Shown piece by piece: positions 33,109 through 41,867 of a stretch of DNA of 54,411 nt (positions are counted from its first letter, which is position 1; each line of letters opens with the position of its first letter). Below the pieces are notes generated by a model, which saw only the letters and a program-made list of their open reading frames with translations, ran no database searches and was not told where the DNA came from. This DNA comes from an uncultured Flavonifractor sp. (lineage in GTDB: Bacteria; Bacillota; Clostridia; Oscillospirales; Oscillospiraceae), in assembly GCF_944383115.1 (NCBI RefSeq), contig NZ_CALWOJ010000005.1, positions 1 to 54,411 on the forward strand, given 5' to 3'. The position numbers and the translations under genes were made by a program.

Positions 33109-34806
33109 ATGCTTTCTCTGCTCCACATTGAGAATATTGCGGTGATCCAAACTGCGGATATCCAGTTTGACCGAGGCTTTAACGCGCTGACCGGCGAGAC
33201 CGGTGCGGGTAAGTCTATTGTGGTGGACGCCATCGGCGCCATTATCGGGGAACGAACCAGCCGGGACCTGATCCGTACCGGTGCAAAATCTGCTCTGGTC
33301 AATGCGATATTTACCGGTCTGCCCGACCTGGACTGGTTCCGGGAGAACGGTATTGGACCGGATGAGGAAGGCAACCTGCTCATTCAGCGGGAGATTCAGC
33401 CAGATGGCAAGAACGTATGCCGCATCAATGGTCGGCTTATTACCGTTTCCCAGCTGCGCCAGCTGGGCCGCTTACTGCTCAATATCCACGGCCAGCATGA
33501 TGGTCAGCAGCTGTTGGACGAGCGGTGCCACCTGGATTACCTGGACGGCTTTGGCGCCACAGGAGAACAACTGGGGCAATTCCGGACTACCTATGACACA
33601 TTAGCAGCCCTCAGGAGGGAGATTGCCGCCCTTCAGATGGACGAGTCGGAGAAAGCCCGGCGTATTGACAGCCTGGAATTCCAGATCGGCGAATTAGAGC
33701 GGGCTGAGCTGCGGGCCGGAGAAGAGGAGGAACTGACAGAGCGCCGGACTCTGCTGCGCAATGCCGGTAAGTTGGTGGAATCGGTGGAGGGTGCCTATCT
33801 GGCCATGTCCGGCGATGACGAGCGGGAAGGCGCCGCCGCGCTGCTTGGGGAGGCGGAACAGTCCCTCCATACGGCGGGTCGCATCAGCGGGCAGGCAGCG
33901 GAACTGCTGGAGAAACTGACCGAAGTGCGCTGTGCAGCAGACGATATAGCTGAGCAGATCCGGGATTTGCGGGACAGCTTTGACTTTGAACCGGGAGAAC
34001 TGGACCAGATCGAGAGCCGTCTGGACGTACTCCACCGGCTAAAAAAGAAATATGGCGGTTCGGTGGAGGAGATGCTGGACTATCTGGATCGCTGCAAAAA
34101 GGAGTTGGATCAGATCCAGTTTTCCACCGACACCATCGCCCGGTTGGAGAAGGATCAGGCCAAGGCTTTGGCTGCGGCCCAAAAGGCAGCCCAAGTTCTC
34201 AGCCAGGCCCGGAAGAAGGCTGCCAAGGCTCTGGAACAGAGGATTCAACACGAATTGGCTCAACTTGATATGCCAAAAGTACGGTTTCAAGTAGATTTTT
34301 CCCCCAAACAAGGGGAATTTGCCATGGATGAGACCGGTATGGATGAAGTACAGTTCCTTATGTCCGCCAACGTGGGCGAGGACCTGAAACCCATCCAGAA
34401 GATCGCCTCCGGCGGCGAGTTGGCCCGCATCATGCTGGCCCTAAAAAACGTGCTGGCGGAGAATGACCAGGTGGGCACCATGGTCTTTGACGAGGTAGAT
34501 ACCGGTGTGTCCGGCCGGGCCGCCCAGAAGGTGGCAGAGAAGCTGGCCGATGTGGCCCGCACCAAGCAGGTGCTGTGCGTCACTCATCTGCCTCAGCTGG
34601 CCGCCATGGCAGATGTCCACTTTTCGGTAGAGAAAGGGGAACGGGAGGGCCGTACCTACACCCAGGTGGAACGGCTCAGCCGGGATCGCCGGTGCGAAGA
34701 GCTGGCCCGGCTCACCTCGGGAGAACATATTACAGACGCTACCCTCCATGCCGCCGGGGAACTGCTTGACGGTGCGGAGGCCTACAGGCGACTGCACAAA
34801 AATTAG
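33109..34806 (+). CDS. recN: DNA repair protein RecN
   Basis: 565-aa SMC-like ATPase in double-strand-break repair. Walker A GETGAGKSIVVDAIG is near residue 29. A long coiled coil runs from about 165 to 400, and IASGGELARIMLALK (signature) with MVFDEVDTGVSGRAAQ (Walker B) closes the head. A GTG five codons upstream (33094) is possible, but the ATG at MLSLLHIE aligns with RecN homologs. The operon ends here. Confidence 0.95.
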   Translation: MLSLLHIENIAVIQTADIQFDRGFNALTGETGAGKSIVVDAIGAIIGERTSRDLIRTGAKSALVNAIFTGLPDLDWFRENGIGPDEEGNLLIQREIQPDGKNVCRINGRLITVSQLRQLGRLLLNIHGQHDGQQLLDERCHLDYLDGFGATGEQLGQFRTTYDTLAALRREIAALQMDESEKARRIDSLEFQIGELERAELRAGEEEELTERRTLLRNAGKLVESVEGAYLAMSGDDEREGAAALLGEAEQSLHTAGRISGQAAELLEKLTEVRCAADDIAEQIRDLRDSFDFEPGELDQIESRLDVLHRLKKKYGGSVEEMLDYLDRCKKELDQIQFSTDTIARLEKDQAKALAAAQKAAQVLSQARKKAAKALEQRIQHELAQLDMPKVRFQVDFSPKQGEFAMDETGMDEVQFLMSANVGEDLKPIQKIASGGELARIMLALKNVLAENDQVGTMVFDEVDTGVSGRAAQKVAEKLADVARTKQVLCVTHLPQLAAMADVHFSVEKGEREGRTYTQVERLSRDRRCEELARLTSGEHITDATLHAAGELLDGAEAYRRLHKN

Positions 34807-34831
34807 CTTTTGTTAAGTAAACGTTTTGTGC

Positions 34832-34860
34832 TTGACAAACGGAGAAAGAGAGATTATAAT
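34832..34860 (+). promoter_or_regulatory. Consensus promoter of the tyrS leader
   Basis: TTGACA (34832-34837), exactly 17 bp, TATAAT (34855-34860): a fully consensus sigma-A promoter. The predicted start near 34867 begins the T-box leader, so strong initiation is limited by tRNA-sensing attenuation. Confidence 0.95.
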
Positions 34861-34865
34861 CCACA

Positions 34866-35140
34866 TCAATATGAAACTGCAATGACAGGGAGAAGTACCA
34901 TCTGTTGCCCCGCCAAGAGAACCCCCGTTTTGGTGAGAGGGGGAGGGGGCAGGCTGGGAAATACACCCTGGAGCAGCCGCCTGAACCGGGGATGACCCCT
35001 AGTAGGGCCGTGTCGGGTGCGCCCGTTACCGCGCCGTCGTGTGTTGGCACGACATGAGGCCGTTTTTGTGAGAAAACGGTGAACCAGAGGTGGTACCGCG
35101 TGACCTAACGCCCTCTGTCCGAAAGGACAGAGGGTTTTTT
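34866..35140 (+). ncRNA. T-box riboswitch, tyrosine-specific leader
   Basis: A 275-nt leader with all T-box parts. AGTA on the 5' side and GGGAAATACACC on the 3' side of the stem I specifier loop present TAC (34962-34964), a tyrosine codon followed by the usual purine. The T-box core AGGTGGTACCGCG is at 35088-35100. The terminator CCCTCTGTCC-GAAA-GGACAGAGGG (35111-35134) is followed by six Ts. Uncharged tRNA-Tyr pairing with the UGG of the core should favour the antiterminator and tyrS expression. Confidence 0.96.
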
Positions 35141-35168
35141 GCTGAGATTACAGAAAAGGAGAAGAGAC

Positions 35169-36398
35169 ATGACTTGTTATGAGGAATTAAAAGCCCGGGG
35201 CCTGGTGGCCCAGGTCACCAATGAGGAGGAGATCTCCAAGATGATCAACGAGGGCAAGGCGGTCTTTTATATCGGCTTTGACCCCACCGCCGACTCCCTC
35301 CATGTGGGCCACTTTATGGCCCTGTGCCTGATGAAGCGGCTCCAGATGGCGGGCAACCGGCCCATCGCCCTCATTGGCGGCGGCACCGGCTACATCGGTG
35401 ATCCCTCCGGCCGCACCGACATGCGCAATATGATGACCCCCGAAACCATCCAGCACAACTGCGACTGCTTCAAGAAGCAGATGGAGCGGTTCATTGAGTT
35501 TGGCGAGGGCAAGGCCCAGATGGTGAACAATGCCGAGTGGCTCCTCAAGCTCAACTACATTGAGCTGCTGCGTGAGGTGGGCGCCTGCTTCTCGGTGAAC
35601 AATATGCTGCGGGCCGAGTGCTACAAGCAGCGGATGGAGAAGGGCCTCAGTTTCCTGGAGTTCAACTATATGATCATGCAGTCCTACGACTTCTACCACC
35701 TGTTCCAGCACTACGGCTGCAACATGCAGTTCGGCGGCGACGACCAGTGGTCCAACATGCTGGGAGGCACCGAACTGATTCGCCGCAAGCTGGGCAAGGA
35801 TGCCCATGCCATGACCATTACCCTGCTGCTCAACTCCGAGGGCAAAAAGATGGGCAAGACCGCCTCGGGTGCCGTGTGGCTGGACCCCAACAAGACCAGT
35901 CCCTACGACTTCTACCAGTACTGGCGCAACGTAGGGGATCAGGATGTACTCAAGTGCCTGCGAATGCTCACCTTCCTGCCCCTGGAGCAGATCGACGAGA
36001 TGGACAGGTGGGAGGGTGCTCAGCTCAACACCGCCAAGGAGATTCTGGCCTTTGAGCTGACCAAGCTGGTCCACGGCGAGGAGGAAGCCCAAAAGGCCCA
36101 GGACGCTGCCAAGGCCCTGTTTGTAGGGGGCGGCGATATGAGCAACGTGCCTTCCACCACACTGGAGGCCGCCTCGCTCACTGATGGCAGTATCGGTATT
36201 CTGGACCTGATGCTCAAGTGCGGCCTGGTCCCCTCCAAGAAGGAGGCCCGCCGACTCATTGAGCAGGGAGGGGTGGAACTGGACGGTCAGAAAGTCACCG
36301 ACGTGAATGCCTCCGTGTCCGCCGCACAGCTTTCCGGCGACGGCGTTATGATCAAGAAGGGCAAGAAAGTGTTCCACCGGGCCTCTCTCCAGGGCTGA
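35169..36398 (+). CDS. tyrS: Tyrosyl-tRNA synthetase
   Basis: 409-aa class I synthetase charging tRNA-Tyr. HIGH-type motif HVGH (45-48) lies in [11 protein letters not shown], the KMSKS-type loop is KMGKT (about 228), and a C-terminal S4 domain ([20 protein letters not shown]) is present. Start [11 protein letters not shown] follows AAAAGGAGAAGAGAC; upstream in-frame codons cover the T-box terminator. The T-box leader with a tyrosine specifier independently confirms specificity. Confidence 0.98.
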   Translation: MTCYEELKARGLVAQVTNEEEISKMINEGKAVFYIGFDPTADSLHVGHFMALCLMKRLQMAGNRPIALIGGGTGYIGDPSGRTDMRNMMTPETIQHNCDCFKKQMERFIEFGEGKAQMVNNAEWLLKLNYIELLREVGACFSVNNMLRAECYKQRMEKGLSFLEFNYMIMQSYDFYHLFQHYGCNMQFGGDDQWSNMLGGTELIRRKLGKDAHAMTITLLLNSEGKKMGKTASGAVWLDPNKTSPYDFYQYWRNVGDQDVLKCLRMLTFLPLEQIDEMDRWEGAQLNTAKEILAFELTKLVHGEEEAQKAQDAAKALFVGGGDMSNVPSTTLEAASLTDGSIGILDLMLKCGLVPSKKEARRLIEQGGVELDGQKVTDVNASVSAAQLSGDGVMIKKGKKVFHRASLQG

Positions 36399-36404
36399 GA
36401 TACC

Positions 36405-36450
36405 AAGGGGCTGCCGTGCTTTCAGCGGTAGCCCCTTTCGCCTGCTTTTT
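36405..36450 (+). terminator. Terminator after tyrS
   Basis: AAGGGGCTGCCG (36405-36416) pairs with CGGTAGCCCCTT (36426-36437) with one G-U pair. TTTCGCCTGC and then a long T run follow. Confidence 0.85.
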
Positions 36451-36462
36451 TTCACGGCTCGG

Positions 36463-36491
36463 TTGCAGATGAGAGACGGCCATGGTACAAT
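36463..36491 (+). promoter_or_regulatory. Promoter of the AI-2E-family transporter gene
   Basis: TTGCAG (36463-36468), 17 bp, TACAAT (36486-36491), about 58 bp before the GTG start. Boxes deviate by one or two bases each. Confidence 0.65.
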
Positions 36492-36549
36492 AAAAATTAC
36501 TGAAGTGTCAGCAGGCGCTGTGTATGGCGATGCAAAGGAGGAAGCAGCC

Positions 36550-37737
36550 GTGTCCGACAGAGAGGATCGGGAGAAAAAGAAAAAATGGTACATTTTAGAT
36601 GGCAACCACATTCAGCTGCTGATTGTTCTGCTGATTGCCATTTTGTTTTATGTAGGCCTGAACCATTTTGATGTGGTAGCTGTTCGGGTGGATCGGTTCA
36701 TGGGCGTGTTGTCCCCTTTCATCGTGGGCTTCGCCATTGCCTATCTATTGAACACACCTATGTGCTTTTTTGAGCGCAAACTCTTTCCTAACCATCGCTT
36801 CAAGCGGGTCTTGTCCATACTGCTGGTCTATGTGCTTGCTTTTGCCGTAGTAGCCGTTCTGCTGGGGTTGATCGTACCCCAGGTGGTTCAAAGCATAAAA
36901 GATCTGGCCGGCAACATGCAGACGTATATGACCAGCCTGGACGAAATGATTCAGAACCTGACGGAGCAGTTTGATCTGGACGCCGACGCTATCAACGATA
37001 TGTTTGGCAATTTCCAGAATATGATGAGCAATCTCAGTTCCAAAGCGGCCGAGGTACTGCCCCAGTTGCTGGATGTTGGCTTTGCCATTGGCAGCGGCGT
37101 GATTGCCGGTATTACCGCTTTGATTTCTTCCATCTATATGCTGGCAGGAAAGGATCGGCTGGTGCCCCAGTTGAAAAAGCTGCTTTATGCCACGGTGTCC
37201 AAGCGTCGCTCTGACCGGCTGCTGGAGATTTGCGGCCATGCCAACCGGGTTTTTGTGGGCTTTATCAACGGTAAAATCATTGATTCCGCTATTATTGGAG
37301 TACTCTGTTTTATCCTGTGTGCCATTTTCCGTATCCCATACCCCATGCTGGTCAGCGTTACCGTGGGTGTTACCAATGTGATTCCCTTCTTTGGCCCCAT
37401 TATCGGCGCCATTCCCTGTCTGTTCATCCTGGTGATCGTGGATCCCTGGGCTGCCCTGCGATTCTTTGCGCTGGTCATTGGATTGCAGCAGTTTGACGGC
37501 AACATCCTGGGGCCCAAGATCCTGGGCGACAGCACCGGCCTGTCCGCCATCTGGGTCCTGATCTCCATTGTCACCTGCGGCGGCCTGTTCGGTTTCCCCG
37601 GCATGATTTTGGGTGTACCCACCTTTGCGGTGCTTTACGCTCTCATGCGGGAATGGGTCAACAAACGTCTGAAGACCAAACGGATCGACGGAAATGGCAC
37701 GCCGCTGGAGGAACCCTCAGACCCATCCAAACAATAA
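36550..37737 (+). CDS. AI-2E-family membrane transporter (PerM/YdbI-like)
   Basis: 395-aa polytopic protein of the AI-2 exporter family: pairs of helices at the N-terminus (IQLLIVLLIAILFYVGL; FIVGFAIAYLLNTPM), a soluble middle (about 130-190), and a C-terminal helix bundle with the family motif VTNVIPFFGPIIGAIP and QQFDGNILGPKILGDSTGL. GTG is chosen as start because AAAGGAGG (36534-36541) precedes it by 8 nt; an upstream open stretch overlaps the promoter. Substrate is uncertain: some relatives act as Na+/Li+ antiporters rather than AI-2 exporters. Confidence 0.9.
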   Translation: MSDREDREKKKKWYILDGNHIQLLIVLLIAILFYVGLNHFDVVAVRVDRFMGVLSPFIVGFAIAYLLNTPMCFFERKLFPNHRFKRVLSILLVYVLAFAVVAVLLGLIVPQVVQSIKDLAGNMQTYMTSLDEMIQNLTEQFDLDADAINDMFGNFQNMMSNLSSKAAEVLPQLLDVGFAIGSGVIAGITALISSIYMLAGKDRLVPQLKKLLYATVSKRRSDRLLEICGHANRVFVGFINGKIIDSAIIGVLCFILCAIFRIPYPMLVSVTVGVTNVIPFFGPIIGAIPCLFILVIVDPWAALRFFALVIGLQQFDGNILGPKILGDSTGLSAIWVLISIVTCGGLFGFPGMILGVPTFAVLYALMREWVNKRLKTKRIDGNGTPLEEPSDPSKQ

Positions 37738-37746
37738 TGCCGATTG

Positions 37747-37782
37747 GCAGGGCCGCCCATCTGGGCGGCCCTGCTTTCTCTT
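37747..37782 (+). terminator. Terminator after the transporter gene
   Basis: GCAGGGCCGCCCA (37747-37759) pairs perfectly with TGGGCGGCCCTGC (37762-37774), followed by TTTCTCTT. The stem is very GC-rich. Confidence 0.88.
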
Positions 37783-37809
37783 GCAAGGTGGGTGTGGTTA
37801 TAGTAGAAT
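37781..37809 (+). promoter_or_regulatory. Promoter of the DUF6273-tailed membrane protein gene
   Basis: TTGCAA (37781-37786), 17 bp, TAGAAT (37804-37809), about 63 bp before the ATG. The -35 box begins within the preceding terminator's tail. Confidence 0.7.
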
Positions 37810-37871
37810 ACAGAAAAGGCTTTGTCTGTACTCCCACAGAGGGGTAAATTGCTGATAGAGGGAGGGACCCC

Positions 37872-40133
37872 ATGAAGTGTCATGATGCCGGATCTTCATC
37901 CGGTGCAGCCGGGATCTGGCTGCGCTATCAGGCTTTTTTTCTGGCGGGTATTGCCGCGATCCTGATGAGCATCGTGCTGTTTTCCGGTGGAGGGATCGGG
38001 CTGTCCAACAATGGCGATTTTGGCCGGGTCATGGGGAGCAACAGCCTGGAGTTTGCTCAGGAGCCGGAGCTGTTTGTCTATGAAGACACCTACCGTATGA
38101 AACTCCAGGGGGATTCACCGGGGGAGCAACTGTGGAATCTGCTGTTTTCCACCGAGAAGATCGAGGCGTATCCCTCCATTCACATGGTTTTTGTCCGGGC
38201 GTCGCTGGTGGGCAACCTGGCGGTCAATCTGGTGACGGGACAAAGCATGGATACCTATCATATTCAGGTGCTTGGCGTCATCTATCTGCTGTGCTATGCC
38301 GGTCTGCTTCTGCTTCTGTTCTCCTCCTTTCGATTACCCAATCTGGGGTGCGATCTGCTGGTCAAGGGCGCCATCATTTTTATCCTGTGTGACGAGGGCT
38401 ATGTGGCCTATTTTAATTCGCTGTACAGCGAGCCGGTACAGATGCTGGGGCTGCTGGCTATGGTGGTGTTCGCCCTGCGGATTTTTGTGAAACGTGGGCG
38501 TGCGGGCTGGAATATCGGCTGGTATTTTCTCTCCTGCGTGGTGTACGGCTGGAGCAAGTTTATCAATATCCCTGTGGCCGCGTTGTGTGCCGTAGGGATG
38601 GGAGCGGTACTCCTGCTCCGAATGGAGAAAAAATACCGCTTGCGGCTGTGCGCTGGGGCCGGAGCATGCGTCGTAATACTGGGGGCAGTCTACGTCTCCC
38701 TGCCCGGCTGGATGGACTATGAGACCAATTATAATTCCGTGTTTTACGGGGTGCTTAAGGATACCGAGCCGGATGAGGCCAGGCAGTATGTGTCTGATCT
38801 GGGTTTGCCTGAGTATATGGCGGAGTACGCGGATACTACCTACTATATACCTCGGGCGGCCTCCGCCAGGGGCAGCGCCCAGTTCCAGCAGGATTTTTCC
38901 AAGCTGTCCAAGGTGGATCTGCTGTTTTTTTATCTGTCCCATCCGGGTTATTTTTTAAAAAGACTGGATGTGGCCATGGCCCATACCGGCTTTATCAGGC
39001 CCTATTATCTGTCCAATCTGGATGAGTCCAGTCCCAGACTCTCTTTTGCCCACCGTTTTGACGGCTGGAGCAGGCTACGGACACAGCTGCCTGTGAACAC
39101 CTGGGGGGCTGCCGGGGCAATTACAGCCATGAACTGCCTGGTGCTGTGGCGGACCACCGCGGTGGGAACAGGCGGACGAAAGGACAAGCTGTCCCGTGGC
39201 CTGCTGCTCTTAACGGTGGTAGGGGCCATGACCTACCAGTTTATCATGCCAATCATATCCAACGGCGAGGGCGACCTGGCTAAACATATGTTTGCTTATG
39301 TACAGCTTGTGGATTTGTTGGTGGTGTTAATTCTGGTGTGGGTGGGCTACCGCTTGTCGGTATGGAAAAAGCTTCACTGTCCGGCTGTGGCGCTGGCGGG
39401 CGGGACCGCGGCGGTATGTTTTCTGCTGCTTCTGCCTGCCGGGCTTCTGTTTCTGCGTACCCGCCTCCCCTGGAACAGTCTTGAAACGGGTGCCTATGTG
39501 CAGATGGGGAGCTGGGAAGGGGAGCCCCTGCTGTGGCAGGTGGCACAGCAACAGGAGGATGGAAGCTGGCTCCTTCTGGCCGCCGACGCTGTGGACACCA
39601 GGGCGTTTGACGAGGACAGCGGCTATGGCAGCAATCTGTGGAGCGATTCTGACCTGAGGACATGGCTCAACGGGACCTTCTTCACCGGCGCATTTACCCG
39701 GGAAGAGCAGGCCCTTTTGCAGCCGGTGGAACACCGGGTCCTGCTCTCGGGTGTTCAGAAGGATAAGGCGGATTCCGGGTACAATGACTTTTTTGCCTTC
39801 CACGTTCCGAAGTACAGTGACCGGGGCATGGACGATGCGCTGGCAATGTCCTGTACCGACGCTGTGCGTCTGCCTGATATTGGACTGTTGGCGGAGTTGT
39901 CCCGGCAGGGGCTTTGCTACGGTCCGCCCTGCTGGATGGAGACGCCCTATTATAACAATGACTCGATGGTTCGTGTGATGGGTTCGGACGGTTATTTTTA
40001 TATGCGGGATGCATCGGAGACTTGGGGGGTGCGCCCGGTAATCCGTCTGCCGGCAGACGTTTCCTATCGGGGTTCCGGTACACCGGCAGATCCGTTTCAG
40101 ATTGAGTATGACGCCATGTCCCAGACACATTGA
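37872..40133 (+). CDS. Large polytopic membrane protein with C-terminal DUF6273-like domain
   Basis: 753 aa. The first about 540 residues contain roughly ten hydrophobic helices. SNNGDFGRVMG near residue 48 and an acidic exported loop are reminiscent of membrane hexosyltransferase-like proteins of the WsfD type. The C-terminal ~200 residues are soluble and show the DUF6273 pattern SDLRTWLNGTF...EEQALL...WGVRPVIRLPAD, a lectin/formylglycine-fold-like module common on gut Clostridia surface proteins. AGAGGGAGGGACCCC precedes the ATG. It is monocistronic. Likely role: envelope glycan transfer or display, inferred only from architecture. Confidence 0.7.
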   Translation: MKCHDAGSSSGAAGIWLRYQAFFLAGIAAILMSIVLFSGGGIGLSNNGDFGRVMGSNSLEFAQEPELFVYEDTYRMKLQGDSPGEQLWNLLFSTEKIEAYPSIHMVFVRASLVGNLAVNLVTGQSMDTYHIQVLGVIYLLCYAGLLLLLFSSFRLPNLGCDLLVKGAIIFILCDEGYVAYFNSLYSEPVQMLGLLAMVVFALRIFVKRGRAGWNIGWYFLSCVVYGWSKFINIPVAALCAVGMGAVLLLRMEKKYRLRLCAGAGACVVILGAVYVSLPGWMDYETNYNSVFYGVLKDTEPDEARQYVSDLGLPEYMAEYADTTYYIPRAASARGSAQFQQDFSKLSKVDLLFFYLSHPGYFLKRLDVAMAHTGFIRPYYLSNLDESSPRLSFAHRFDGWSRLRTQLPVNTWGAAGAITAMNCLVLWRTTAVGTGGRKDKLSRGLLLLTVVGAMTYQFIMPIISNGEGDLAKHMFAYVQLVDLLVVLILVWVGYRLSVWKKLHCPAVALAGGTAAVCFLLLLPAGLLFLRTRLPWNSLETGAYVQMGSWEGEPLLWQVAQQQEDGSWLLLAADAVDTRAFDEDSGYGSNLWSDSDLRTWLNGTFFTGAFTREEQALLQPVEHRVLLSGVQKDKADSGYNDFFAFHVPKYSDRGMDDALAMSCTDAVRLPDIGLLAELSRQGLCYGPPCWMETPYYNNDSMVRVMGSDGYFYMRDASETWGVRPVIRLPADVSYRGSGTPADPFQIEYDAMSQTH

Positions 40134-40136
40134 TAA

Positions 40137-40177
40137 ACAACAGGGACCCTCCGGCACAGCCGGAGGGTCCCTGTTGT
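40137..40177. terminator. Bidirectional terminator, perfect 19-bp stem
   Basis: ACAACAGGGACCCTCCGGC (40137-40155), an ACA loop, and an exactly complementary right arm (40159-40177). It lies between convergent genes and touches the dapB stop, so it ends both transcripts. Confidence 0.9.
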
Positions 40178-40944
40178 CATAAGATTCGTTTGGCTACCAG
40201 ATCCTGCATGGAGTAGAGTCCGGGGACGCCCGTCGCGCTGAGAAATCTAGCGGCCTCTGTGGCGCCCGAGGCAAAGACATCCCGGCTCATGGCGGAATGG
40301 CTCAGAGTGATGACCTCATTCTCACCGGCAAAAATCACATCGTGATCTCCCACGATGCCGCCGCCGCGGACGGAACAGATGCCGATCTCCTCCTTGTCTC
40401 TGGCCTTGCGGACGCTGTGGCGGTCGCACACATAATCGGGCTGGTAGGGGAGGGCGTCGGCCGCCGCATCGGCAAGCATGAGGGCGGTACCGCTGGGTGC
40501 GTCAACCTTCTTGTTGTGGTGGCGCTCCACGATCTCGATGTCGTAGCCCGTCCCCAGAGCTGCCGTAGCCTGGCGCACCAATGCCAGCAGCACATTCACC
40601 CCCAGGGACATGTTGGCAGAGCGGAAGATGGGAATGAGTTGGGCGGCCTGCTCGATGCTTGCCAACTGCTCCTCTGAATAGCCGGTGGTGGCCAGCACTG
40701 CCGGGATATTCCGCTGGACACAGAAGTCCAGCAGAGCGGGCAGGGCGGCAGGGGAGGAGAAGTCAATGACAGCATCAGCTTGGCCTTGAAATTCCGACGG
40801 GGAGGAGAACACAGGAAAGTCCCGGTCACCGGCCCCCAGCAGATCGAAACCAGCAACAATCTCCAGATCGGGCTGGGCGGCGCAGAGATGCTCCACCGCA
40901 CGGCCCATCCGGCCATTGCAGCCGGAGAGGATCAAACGCAGCAT
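40177..40944 (-). CDS. dapB: 4-hydroxy-tetrahydrodipicolinate reductase
   Basis: 255-aa NAD(P)H-dependent reductase in the DAP/lysine pathway. It has an N-terminal Rossmann motif SGCNGRMGRAVEHL, and the catalytic/substrate motif ERHHNKKVDAPSGTA near residue 150 carries the His-His and Lys-x-Asp residues. The start MLRLILSG is preferred: GGAAAGGA lies 9 nt upstream, while an ATG three codons earlier is fused to that site. Last gene of the asd-dapA-dapB operon. Confidence 0.95.
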   Translation of the reverse strand: MLRLILSGCNGRMGRAVEHLCAAQPDLEIVAGFDLLGAGDRDFPVFSSPSEFQGQADAVIDFSSPAALPALLDFCVQRNIPAVLATTGYSEEQLASIEQAAQLIPIFRSANMSLGVNVLLALVRQATAALGTGYDIEIVERHHNKKVDAPSGTALMLADAAADALPYQPDYVCDRHSVRKARDKEEIGICSVRGGGIVGDHDVIFAGENEVITLSHSAMSRDVFASGATEAARFLSATGVPGLYSMQDLVAKRIL

Positions 40945-40967
40945 TTCCAACATCCTTTCCCGGTGAC

Positions 40968-41861
40968 TTAGGCGGAGAGCAGGCCCACCTTGACCATAGA
41001 CTGGCGCAGGGTCTCCAGAGGTCCGTCGCTCATATCGCACAGGGGCAGACGGAGGGAGCCGATGTCGTAGCCCGCCAGATTCATGGCAGCCTTGATGGGA
41101 ATGGGATTGACCTCCAGGAAGAGGGCGTCGATGAAATCCATATAGCCCAGTTGAAGGGCTGAGGCTTCATCGAACTTGCCCTCCAGGCACAGGTGGGTCA
41201 TCCGGATCATGACCTCTGGGGCGATGTTGGCCACCACCGAGATGACCCCCTTGGCCCCCAGGCTCATCATGGGAACCACCTGGTCGTCGTTGCCCGACCA
41301 GACGTAGAAATCGTCGCCGCAGATGGCCAGGGTGTGGGCCAGCAGGGAGAAGTTGCCGCTGGCCTCCTTGACGCCGTTGATGTTGGGATGCTGGGAGAGT
41401 ACCTTGTAGGTCTCGGCGGTGAAGGACACGCCGGTGCGGGAGGGCACGTTGTAGAGGATGATGGGCAGATCCACCCGATCGGCAATGTATTCGTAGTGCT
41501 TGATGAGGCCGGTTTGGGACGCCTTGTTGTAGTAGGGAGTGACGTGCAGCAGGGCGTCTACCCCGGAGTCCTGGGCGTGCTGGGACAGGTACACGGCGGC
41601 GGAGGTGTCGTTGCTCCCCGCGCCGGCCACCACCTTGACCCGGCCGTTCACCCGCTTGGCGCAGTACTCCACGGCGGCGATATGCTCCCGGATGGTGAGG
41701 GTGGAGCATTCCCCGGTGGTGCCGCAGACGCAGATGGCGTCCAGGCCCCGCTCGATCTGCTCGTCGATGAGCTTTCCGAACTGGTCGTAGTTGATGGCGC
41801 CGCTGTGGTCAAAAGGGGTGATGATGGCGGAACAGGCTCCGGTAAAAACAGGCTCTCTCAT
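40968..41861 (-). CDS. dapA: 4-hydroxy-tetrahydrodipicolinate synthase
   Basis: 297-aa (beta/alpha)8 aldolase condensing pyruvate with aspartate semialdehyde. Schiff-base Lys165 is in GVKEASGN and the catalytic Tyr137 in LYNVPSRTG. CGTTGECSTL binds the substrate carboxylate. AAGGAGGTAACCCTAT directly precedes the ATG, 6 bp after the asd stop. Dipicolinate made from the product also supports spore formation. Confidence 0.97.
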   Translation of the reverse strand: MREPVFTGACSAIITPFDHSGAINYDQFGKLIDEQIERGLDAICVCGTTGECSTLTIREHIAAVEYCAKRVNGRVKVVAGAGSNDTSAAVYLSQHAQDSGVDALLHVTPYYNKASQTGLIKHYEYIADRVDLPIILYNVPSRTGVSFTAETYKVLSQHPNINGVKEASGNFSLLAHTLAICGDDFYVWSGNDDQVVPMMSLGAKGVISVVANIAPEVMIRMTHLCLEGKFDEASALQLGYMDFIDALFLEVNPIPIKAAMNLAGYDIGSLRLPLCDMSDGPLETLRQSMVKVGLLSA

Positions 41862-41867
41862 ATAGGG

